Shown in pieces: positions 1 through 5,896 of a stretch of DNA of 5,896 nt. Below the pieces are notes generated by a model. It did no database searches, was not told the origin of the DNA, and worked only from the letters and a program-made list of their open reading frames with translations. How positions within the stretch are numbered: position 1 is the stretch's first letter; each line of letters opens with the position of its first letter. The position numbers and the translations under genes are program-made. Source of the DNA: Methylococcaceae bacterium (GTDB lineage Bacteria; Pseudomonadota; Gammaproteobacteria; Methylococcales; Methylomonadaceae); contig CANNLO010000308.1 in the NCBI GenBank assembly GCA_947505055.1, positions 1-5,896 on the forward strand, in the 5' to 3' direction.

Positions 1-100
1 CTAATTGACCTAAATACTTGCCTGTTTCTTTATCGTAGATCTCAACCGCGCTGGCAATTGGGATTATCGTGAGTAGTAAAAAAGTAATTAGTGCTTTCAT
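1..100 (-). CDS. Small secreted protein, N-terminal part only (3' end outside window)
   Basis: Only the first 33 codons are visible. The ATG at 100-98 is preceded by a good Shine-Dalgarno sequence (AGGGAGA, 115-109) with 8 bases between. The protein starts MKALITFLLLTIIPIASA, a typical Sec signal peptide: one Lys, a hydrophobic stretch to about residue 15, and a small-residue ASA cleavage site near residue 18. The mature chain would begin VEIYDKETGKYLGQL, a short polar segment. No lipobox cysteine is seen, so it is probably soluble in the periplasm or exported rather than a lipoprotein. The family is not recognised with certainty; the YDKxTGKYLG phrase recalls small uncharacterised gammaproteobacterial exported proteins, but this is an impression only. 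It is on the same strand as the helicase/ATPase pair but separated by 241 bases and a candidate promoter, so it is likely transcribed separately and unrelated in function. Confidence 0.5.
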   Translation of the reverse strand, partial: MKALITFLLLTIIPIASAVEIYDKETGKYLGQL

Positions 101-108
101 GATGTTGT

Positions 109-115
109 TCTCCCT
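109..115 (-). promoter_or_regulatory. Shine-Dalgarno site of the secreted-protein gene
   Basis: The minus strand reads AGGGAGA, 8 bases upstream of the ATG at 100. It fixes the start of the partial secreted-protein gene. Confidence 0.7.
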
Positions 116-185
116 GTTGATTGCCTTTATTCCGGACCGATTTGAGCAGGTCGATTGCTTCGAATATCAAACAAAATGTTGGCCA

Positions 186-217
186 ATTATAGATATTTCA
201 GTTCAGTTGTTTAACAA
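186..217 (-). promoter_or_regulatory. Candidate sigma-70 promoter for the secreted-protein gene
   Basis: The minus strand carries a perfect -10 hexamer, TATAAT, at 191-186. The -35 is poor: TTGTTA at 217-212 matches four of six positions but is 20 bases away, and TTAAAC at 214-209 has the ideal 17-base spacing but only three matches. Initiation about 7 bases downstream of the -10 would leave a leader of roughly 80 bases before the ATG at 100. The -35 region coincides with an 11-base perfect inverted repeat (TTGTT-T-AACAA, 207-217), a possible operator. In AT-rich DNA a chance TATAAT is not rare, so this is tentative. Confidence 0.4.
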
Positions 218-239
218 TGTAAATTCTACAACCGATTAG

Positions 240-254
240 CGACAAATAATGTCG
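240..254. repeat. Short perfect inverted repeat in the intergenic gap
   Basis: CGACA-AATAA-TGTCG has five-base arms and a five-base centre. It lies about 50 bases upstream of the candidate -10 of the secreted-protein gene and about 90 bases beyond the stop codon of the ATPase gene. It could be a protein-binding site or a weak hairpin. It has no U-run after it in the minus-strand reading, so it is not a convincing terminator of the helicase/ATPase operon. Confidence 0.3.
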
Positions 255-341
255 TATTAAATATTTTTACATGATTAATTAAAGATATCGTTAAAGGGAA
301 TTATCATTTTGAATAATTTTTACTAAAATAGGGAGACATTC

Positions 342-3300
342 TTATTCCAGTATTGTTTTTAAATCAAACCAATGCGCTTCGACAAAATGAAGTGAATGCA
401 CTTCACCAGCTAATATTATCGGAATTATAATTAAACCGTGCTCATCACTATTGTCGTATTCAAGAATTGATTCTTCAATTTCATCATCGTTTGTTGTACA
501 GGCATATTTATACATGGCTGCACAAGTTGGACATAACGCAAGGGCATTTTCTTTATAATGAGTTTCAAGTCCACTGATACATTGCACTGCTTCAAAATAA
601 TGTATGTTATCTGCACCTAGCCTGAATGGCATTTCTTGACAGCAACACTGACAAGGTAGTTGATCTTCAGTATTAGTGTAGCTTAGTCTCAAGTATGCTT
701 TTGCTTGATCGGTCACACCTTTTTTATGAGGTTTAATGGCTCTCTCTCGAGTAACGCTCTCGGAAGATGGCGCATTACCTCCAAGTTCTAATACATTTTT
801 TTTTCGACGCTCTGGATTTGAAACTGGTTTTTCTGGGAATTCTATAGATTGTGGCTTTTTAAAATATTTATCTGGATCAAAACCTGCTTTGACAGCTTCT
901 GCACATTTTATTTTAACACTATGGCTATCAAATCCTTCACTGATAGCAATTAAATCTTTTTTTAGGTCTAATTCATTACGATCTTTTTGACTCGTACCAA
1001 ATTCAACGGCAGTTAACCAATCATTGTCATTATTGTAAATAAAGTCAGGGTGCAACGTCGCAATAGTTAGATCAGACGGCTTTAAAAAATTGCCATGAAG
1101 ATCTGGTACCCATGCACAATCCTTTAGTTGTTTGATAAATAATGAAGAAGCATATTTTTCAGAACTCTGGTTATTCTGATTTGGAAAGTAATGAGCAACC
1201 AATTGCCGCTTTTCTGCCTTACAGACCGTTTTCCAAATAACATTGCTGATAGCGAAGTTCTTAGAGCTTAATAATAATTGGCCAATATAATATTTGGATT
1301 GCTTGATCGACCAACCAAGACCTTGATCTATTTGATTTAAAATGTAATCTTCATCTATAGTTGTAGACGACTTTCTTCCACATTTTGCAAATATATCTTT
1401 TTGTAATTTAGTTGCTTTATCCTTACATATTTCAATCTTAGCCATAACCCCAAGTGCTATTGCGAAATCTGTAAAATTAGCTATAGACTGATACTCTTCC
1501 AATAGTTCAATTTTATATTTTTCTAGTGTTATAGATGAATCGTTAAATAAGTTTCTGAGTCCTGTATCAGCGTAGGGTGTATCGAGATAAAATTCATGAG
1601 TATGTTGACATTTAATATTACCGCTTTTGAGCCTTCCGCACAGTAATCTATGATTTTTAAAAATATTTGTATCTAAAGTTTTTCGCCAATAATTAACAAA
1701 CATTTCAATGTCTGATAAATAAGTCTTAGTAATTTTAGTTTTTTTATTATCATATTCTATTAATTTGATCTCTATTGAGGCTTTAATATCAAAAGGTCTG
1801 ACGCCAATTTTCTCAAGAAATAACTTTGCGAGACGTTTATTCTCATCGGAACGACCTGAATCATAAATTAACTTATTGACGATTCTTATGCTATCGGGAA
1901 GGGTAATTTTTTCAGTTGCAGGAAAAAAAGCTTCTGATGGAAAAACATAACTACTCCCATCCTCTGTTTCAACTAAAACAATCTTAATATTACTAACTAT
2001 GATTGACTTTCTTTGACTCGAAGATGCCTCACCTAATAATGCGTAAAAACTGATAAGCCACTTGATATCTTTTTGTTGCAACCAAGCCTCAATAATTAAC
2101 TTGTCGTCATATCCAATGATACAAAATGTTTCGGCTAATTCAGTCCAACTCCAACTATTGATATCGAGCGCATCAAGAAATGCTTCTTCTCGCTGGCTTT
2201 GCGGCGGTGGATTTGCTACCCACAAACCATCTGCATATTCAGTAAGTGTCTTTAAGTCTTTATCGCTTATAACGCCAGTAATTTTTGCTGGTCCTCGAAA
2301 AAGATCTTTACATTTAGCATGCGAATTGTTCTTTGTTGGCGTTAATGCTTCTTCTTCAAAGGCTTTAATAATTGCCATTTGAATTGGCTGGTAAAATTCA
2401 ATTAAGTTATCTCTTGAATTAGGTAACACAGCTAAAAAACTTACCGTTAATAAACCTTGATCACGGATAGATATTAACGATTCCACAATCAGTTCAGAAA
2501 TACCGTCACGTAACTGATCATTTCCACTGCAATCACGAACACTATCTCTAGCAACAGTTGAAGCAAACGGTGCATGTAGGTGAAAGCGCAAGTTAGAGGT
2601 CTCTTTTTCAGCAGGAAAATAAATAGAGACCTGGCCATGCTCTAATGGAACGATTTTCCAGCTACTACCTTCGTTTTTTTTGTTCGGTTCTTCAACTAAG
2701 CTATAAGCAATGGCAATCTTACATTTTTCAGGTTTGCCATTCTCGTCTGTGACTTCAATCTCTTTCTGAAAATGTAACCAGTGTGAAACTTTTTCAGCTC
2801 CTCCCGGATGAAAGGAGCAAATATCAATACGCCCATTATCATGATCGATACGTTGCAAAGATCCAGCTTCTCCATTTGGGAGCTTATAATCAATCTTACG
2901 TATATGACTTAAAAACAGGAGGGTGTTGTCACTCAAGTTTCGTAAGCCTTTCTCGATTTCCGTTACCGCAATATTGGCAGATTTCTTTGGATTATCGAAA
3001 GGAAAAATAAAGCTTGTAATTTTGTCATCAATAGCAGGTTTTGAAACGCCCTTAGTTTCCGGAACAACTAAATCATGAATACGAAAGTGAAAATGACCAG
3101 AGTGTATTTCTGGTGTATCAGTATAAGCAAATACAGCTTTAAAACCGACACCAAATTTTCCAATACTAGTAGGGTCATCGCGTTTGGTGCCATTACTAAA
3201 ACTAGTAATGGCTATTACGTCAGTTTCTGAAAATAAGCGATCACCATTGTGATTAAATTCAAGACAATCTCTGTTCAAGTTAAAATAAACATTAGTGGCT

Positions 3301-3479
3301 TTTGTATCTTCAGCATTTTGAAGCAACTCAAAAATGAAGTGTGCAGTGTCGGGATAAAGGTCAGATAAAAGTCTTCTAAAAGCATCTTCTTCTCCTCTTA
3401 CTCGTAATGCTTTAATGAGTTGCAAGCCACTTTCTTTCCATTCATCAAGATTCATTGATGTGTGTATGCTTGAAGTCAT
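342..3479 (-). CDS. Sacsin-type GHKL ATPase with C-terminal HNH-like zinc finger
   Basis: A complete 1045-residue protein, probably cytoplasmic (no signal peptide or membrane segment seen). Residues about 40-320 form a sacsin/HSP90-like GHKL ATP-binding domain: the N-box ELLQNAED (51-58) holds the Mg-coordinating Asn and catalytic Glu positions; FNHNGDRLF (75-83) takes the place of the adenine-contacting box; SIGKFGVGFKAVF (105-117) is the glycine-rich ATP lid; and HLHAPFASTVARDSVRD (300-316) resembles the segment closing this domain in sacsin-like proteins. Residues about 350-930 match nothing I can name. A basic, low-complexity linker (about 885-925) leads to CQCCC (943-947) and CPTC (983-986), spaced like an HNH treble clef but without its catalytic histidines. 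The start at 3479 is chosen because it overlaps the helicase stop codon as TAATG; no strong Shine-Dalgarno precedes it, and Met9 has none either. The family link to GHKL domains is firm. A role in phage defence or DNA restriction is inferred from the helicase neighbour. No terminator is evident after the TAA at 344-342. Confidence 0.85.
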   Translation of the reverse strand: MTSSIHTSMNLDEWKESGLQLIKALRVRGEEDAFRRLLSDLYPDTAHFIFELLQNAEDTKATNVYFNLNRDCLEFNHNGDRLFSETDVIAITSFSNGTKRDDPTSIGKFGVGFKAVFAYTDTPEIHSGHFHFRIHDLVVPETKGVSKPAIDDKITSFIFPFDNPKKSANIAVTEIEKGLRNLSDNTLLFLSHIRKIDYKLPNGEAGSLQRIDHDNGRIDICSFHPGGAEKVSHWLHFQKEIEVTDENGKPEKCKIAIAYSLVEEPNKKNEGSSWKIVPLEHGQVSIYFPAEKETSNLRFHLHAPFASTVARDSVRDCSGNDQLRDGISELIVESLISIRDQGLLTVSFLAVLPNSRDNLIEFYQPIQMAIIKAFEEEALTPTKNNSHAKCKDLFRGPAKITGVISDKDLKTLTEYADGLWVANPPPQSQREEAFLDALDINSWSWTELAETFCIIGYDDKLIIEAWLQQKDIKWLISFYALLGEASSSQRKSIIVSNIKIVLVETEDGSSYVFPSEAFFPATEKITLPDSIRIVNKLIYDSGRSDENKRLAKLFLEKIGVRPFDIKASIEIKLIEYDNKKTKITKTYLSDIEMFVNYWRKTLDTNIFKNHRLLCGRLKSGNIKCQHTHEFYLDTPYADTGLRNLFNDSSITLEKYKIELLEEYQSIANFTDFAIALGVMAKIEICKDKATKLQKDIFAKCGRKSSTTIDEDYILNQIDQGLGWSIKQSKYYIGQLLLSSKNFAISNVIWKTVCKAEKRQLVAHYFPNQNNQSSEKYASSLFIKQLKDCAWVPDLHGNFLKPSDLTIATLHPDFIYNNDNDWLTAVEFGTSQKDRNELDLKKDLIAISEGFDSHSVKIKCAEAVKAGFDPDKYFKKPQSIEFPEKPVSNPERRKKNVLELGGNAPSSESVTRERAIKPHKKGVTDQAKAYLRLSYTNTEDQLPCQCCCQEMPFRLGADNIHYFEAVQCISGLETHYKENALALCPTCAAMYKYACTTNDDEIEESILEYDNSDEHGLIIIPIILAGEVHSLHFVEAHWFDLKTILE
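522..653 (-). other. HNH-like zinc-finger region of the ATPase protein
   Basis: This covers residues 943-986. A first cysteine cluster (CQCCC) is followed 35 residues later by CPTC, with FEAVQ (962-966) where an HNH nuclease usually has its His-His dyad and KENALALC (976-983) at the Asn position. Two CxxC pairs can bind one zinc ion. The dyad histidines are replaced by Val-Gln, and the residue after the second pair that is often His is within AAMYKYA. I read this as a structural treble clef, more likely to bind nucleic acid or protein than to cut DNA. Confidence 0.6.
3129..3329 (-). other. GHKL ATP-binding core motifs of the ATPase protein
   Basis: This covers residues 51-117. In order: ELLQNAED (N-box), HNGDRLF (G1-box position, with Asn78 where HSP90-type proteins have Asp), a TSFSNGTKRDD segment resembling the ATP-lid lead-in of sacsin-like proteins, and GKFGVGFKAVF (G2 box). 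The order and spacing match the sacsin N-terminal ATPase family. Confidence 0.8.
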
Positions 3480-3481
3480 TA
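3477..3481 (-). promoter_or_regulatory. TAATG stop-start overlap coupling helicase and ATPase translation
   Basis: The helicase stop TAA (3481-3479) shares its last A with the ATPase ATG (3479-3477). The bases just upstream encode the end of the helicase (MIECE) and contain only a weak purine stretch, GAGTGTGAA, rather than a proper Shine-Dalgarno sequence. Ribosomes finishing the helicase probably reinitiate here, which would tie the amounts of the two proteins together. Confidence 0.7.
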
Positions 3482-5896
3482 TTCACACTCAATCATCAAT
3501 ATGCCGAATGCAACTACTTCAGCTAACAGATCAGCTTGTTTAATGGCTTTTTCCAGCTTATCAACGTGTGCTTGATAATCCCTAGCAGCCGCATCAATCT
3601 GTGCTTCTCGCATTCTACGTATACGGCTTTCAGTCACGTTGTCGCGCTGCTCTTCCAATAAGGTCATTCTGGCGTTATGTGTGGTTTTCAGTGAAGCCAA
3701 GCGTGAACTAGCGTGCTGTTCAACTTGTTCTATATGAGCCGCACGAGTATCTAACCACAGTTGGTAGTGACTTTTTTCCAGTAAGTTTTCTTGTTCATCG
3801 GTAATATGTTGGTTGTCAACCTTCACCGGCACAGCTTTTTCTAACGACTCTAATATATGAGACATTAGTTCCGGATGTGTACAAACGGGTTGAAATGTGA
3901 AGTCTTCTTTTATGCCCAATTTACGCCAACGGTAAATGGCATAGGGATAATGTCCCGTTGGCACCTTACCGCTATGCACTCTCAAGTTACAATACAAAGG
4001 TGATGAGGGTTCGACAGATATTGCTGCTTGTTGCGTCAATGGATGAGTGGGGGTGATGAAAATCAAATCACGCCGTTCTGCGGCGGTTTCTTGATTAAAG
4101 GTTAAAGCTAGATAAGGATCATTTCCTTTTAACCAGCGCGACCATGTTTGCGCAGTTTCGCCTTTGTATGAATGGCTTTTAAAATCTGTCAGCAACTTAG
4201 TTCTTATTTCTTGCCCTAGTTGCAAAGTGGTCATCGATTTTTGTCCTAGCGTAGTAGGTAGATTGCTGGCACCTCGCGCTTGCAAATAACGACTGATCAG
4301 ATTGGCGAGCATAGCCGGTGAAAGCCAGAAACTGGCAGCTTGTTTAACCATATCCTCATCGTGTTTGGGCTGAGTCAAGCCAAACAATTTACTTTGCTCT
4401 TCTTCTAATCTGGTTTGCTCTTGAATATCCCGAACTTCATTATCGGCCAATTGCTGAAATCTGGCCGCTTGCTCTTCGGAATTAAGCGTAAAGTTTTCGG
4501 CAATTTCACGAATCTCTTTGGTCAATTTGCCTAGAATTTCTTCACTACCACCCAAGGCTTGACGAAAAATACCAATACGCAATAAGCATCTTTCATAAAT
4601 TTCAGCATCTACAGTACCTGGCGTTATAAAGTTGTAAATAACCACGGTTTCGCTTTTTTGTCCGTAACGGTCAATACGACCGATACGTTGTTCAACGCGC
4701 ATCGGATTCCAAGGCAAATCGTAGTTGACCATTCCATCACAAAATTGATAATCCAAACCTTCACAGCCAACCTCGGAGGACAATAAAATATCCAATGCCT
4801 TGGGATCTTCTTTAGCTAAACTAAAACGATTACGTAAATCTCGGCGTTCATGATCAGGTATGTCGCCGTGGATCAAGCCGACACGAACAGATTCATGAGA
4901 AAGCTTATCAAGCAGATAAGCTAGGGTATGGCGAAAACTACTGAAAACTAATAGTTTGTTATTGGCTAATTTCTGTTTATCACGTATGACTTTAAGAAAA
5001 GCCTCGAGCTTAGGGTCTGGGCCCGTAATGGATTTCGCTTGCTTGATTAGCTCATCAACATCAGTGCGAAATTCAGCTAATGTCTCGTTAAATTGATCAG
5101 GAGTATTATCGTCATCTAGCTCACTGATTTCCAATTGTGATAAATGACGATTCAGCATGGTTTCTAGTAGAGGCGCCAAACCGAACACACAACTAGATAC
5201 CTGTCTTCGCACCATTGACAACATAAATATCAGATTTTGATCACCATGACGATGGGCAAGAATGCGTGCAATGAGATCAATTAGATTGGTATGTAAAGCA
5301 GCCTGTTCTGGGGTAAAGTCTACTGTCACGGTTTCAGGCTTACGGGTAGTAAACACACCAATGTCTCGTCGCCGAGTTCTATTGATAAAAGGTGAAAAGG
5401 TATAAAGCTCTTCTAATTGCCGGGTAATCGTAAGCCGTGTTTCTGGGCTTTCATCATCGCCCGTTAAAATATCATGGGCTTGTTGTATGCGTGGATCATG
5501 AATTAAAACGCCTCGCCCCCAAGTGGTGCTCAATGCTTGGTCCAAAGCCGTTTTTGCTATTTCTTTCCAATCTGCTTTTGCCGCCCTCGCCACTGCTATG
5601 GCAGCATTTAAATAAGGATTTGGCTCGGCCATGTAATCGAAGTCTTGCCGCCTGGTGATTACATCAGGGCGTAGTAAATGCAATAACGTGTATAAATCTT
5701 TATTGCCTAATTGAATAGGCGTTGCCGATAGTAATAAAACGGCTTCTGCATTATCACAAAAATGCCGCACAACTCGATAAGCCCAGGTATCAGTATTTCG
5801 GATTGCATGAGCTTCATCAACAATCACAAGATCAAAAGTAGGCGGTGGATCAAGATCAAGTAATCCTAATTGCTTTTTACGACCGTCATCCTTACC
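3479..5896 (-). CDS. RapA/SNF2-type superfamily 2 helicase, C-terminal part (5' end outside window)
   Basis: The frame is open to the window edge, giving 805 visible residues. The GTG at 5827 lies inside the conserved FDLVIVDEAH strand, so it is an internal Val and not the start; the Walker A motif lies outside. Visible motifs: DEAH (27-30, motif II), SATPIQ (57-62, motif III), RTRRRDIG (173-180) closing the first lobe, LLVFSSFRHT (315-324, motif IV), LIHGDI (341-346), SSEVGCEGLDYQ (373-384, motif V) and QRIGRIDRYGQ (403-413, motif VI with the arginine fingers). Motifs V-VI followed by a conserved YNFITPGTVD segment resemble RapA/HepA and the SNF2-like helicases of defence operons such as DrmD. 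The charged tail (about 700-790) is probably coiled coil, possibly a docking surface. It should use ATP to move along double-stranded DNA or displace proteins from it. It is the upstream partner of the ATPase gene in one operon. The SNF2/RapA class is firm; the defence role is inferred. Confidence 0.9.
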   Translation of the reverse strand, partial: GKDDGRKKQLGLLDLDPPPTFDLVIVDEAHAIRNTDTWAYRVVRHFCDNAEAVLLLSATPIQLGNKDLYTLLHLLRPDVITRRQDFDYMAEPNPYLNAAIAVARAAKADWKEIAKTALDQALSTTWGRGVLIHDPRIQQAHDILTGDDESPETRLTITRQLEELYTFSPFINRTRRRDIGVFTTRKPETVTVDFTPEQAALHTNLIDLIARILAHRHGDQNLIFMLSMVRRQVSSCVFGLAPLLETMLNRHLSQLEISELDDDNTPDQFNETLAEFRTDVDELIKQAKSITGPDPKLEAFLKVIRDKQKLANNKLLVFSSFRHTLAYLLDKLSHESVRVGLIHGDIPDHERRDLRNRFSLAKEDPKALDILLSSEVGCEGLDYQFCDGMVNYDLPWNPMRVEQRIGRIDRYGQKSETVVIYNFITPGTVDAEIYERCLLRIGIFRQALGGSEEILGKLTKEIREIAENFTLNSEEQAARFQQLADNEVRDIQEQTRLEEEQSKLFGLTQPKHDEDMVKQAASFWLSPAMLANLISRYLQARGASNLPTTLGQKSMTTLQLGQEIRTKLLTDFKSHSYKGETAQTWSRWLKGNDPYLALTFNQETAAERRDLIFITPTHPLTQQAAISVEPSSPLYCNLRVHSGKVPTGHYPYAIYRWRKLGIKEDFTFQPVCTHPELMSHILESLEKAVPVKVDNQHITDEQENLLEKSHYQLWLDTRAAHIEQVEQHASSRLASLKTTHNARMTLLEEQRDNVTESRIRRMREAQIDAAARDYQAHVDKLEKAIKQADLLAEVVAFGILMIECE

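Noticed and set aside
299..318. AATTAT/ATAATT inverted repeat just after the ATPase gene as a terminator
   Set aside because: The six-base stem is entirely A/T with an eight-base loop and lacks a clean U-run on the minus strand. It would be unstable, and such pairs are common in AT-rich DNA.
431..616. Short minus-strand frame overlapping the zinc-finger region, and a similar one at 2696-2893
   Set aside because: Both are out-of-frame readings of the ATPase gene without family resemblance; the in-frame reading carries the cysteine motifs and GHKL-domain features.
342..900. A DUF3883-type or PD-(D/E)XK nuclease domain at the C-terminus of the ATPase, as in some sacsin-like proteins
   Set aside because: No D...ExK catalytic pattern in a plausible fold context was found; the C-terminal region is instead the cysteine-rich HNH-like finger followed by an acidic segment and a short hydrophobic strand.
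736..990. Plus-strand open frame opposite the ATPase gene
   Set aside because: It lies wholly opposite a long frame with clear domain motifs, has no recognisable protein features and no convincing start context. The same applies to the plus-strand frames at 2062-2382, 2783-3010 and 5437-5658.
3479..5827. Helicase gene starting at the GTG at 5827
   Set aside because: The GTG falls inside the conserved strand just before DEAH, and the frame stays open for 23 more codons to the window edge with family-like sequence. A start there would remove Walker A and most of the first motor lobe.
3479..5896. Assignment to DISARM (drmD) or another named defence system
   Set aside because: The motor resembles DrmD in outline, but none of the DISARM partners (methylase, DUF1998 protein, PLD protein) is in the window, and a sacsin-type ATPase is not a standard DISARM component. 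The similarity is at the level of the SNF2-like class only.

Overview
The window holds three genes, all on the minus strand. Reading 5' to 3' along that strand they are: the long C-terminal part of a RapA/SNF2-type superfamily 2 helicase (3479-5896, 5' end outside the window); a complete 1045-residue protein with a sacsin-type (GHKL/HSP90-like) ATPase domain at its N-terminus and an HNH-like zinc finger at its C-terminus (342-3479); and, after a 241-base AT-rich gap, the first 33 codons of a small secreted protein (1-100, 3' end outside the window).

The helicase and ATPase genes overlap by one base (TAATG), so they form one transcription unit and are probably translationally coupled. A nucleic-acid-translocating SNF2/RapA-type motor next to a large GHKL ATPase with a terminal zinc finger fits an anti-phage or restriction-like module. 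Prokaryotic GHKL ATPases encoded beside helicases and restriction-modification enzymes are a known theme. Neither gene can be assigned with confidence to a named defence system from this window, and the genes upstream of the helicase, where a methylase or nuclease would be expected, are not visible.

The helicase gene is about 46% GC in a hand-counted stretch (4261-4500), while the middle of the ATPase gene falls to about 28% (1381-1800). This suggests a horizontally acquired or fast-evolving module. The secreted-protein gene has its own Shine-Dalgarno sequence and a candidate promoter, so it is probably an unrelated host gene at the edge of the module.

The host is bacterial and most likely a moderately AT-rich gammaproteobacterium. 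This rests only on general composition, the Shine-Dalgarno sequence and the signal-peptide style, and is weak. No tRNA, rRNA, CRISPR array, insertion sequence or convincing terminator was found.
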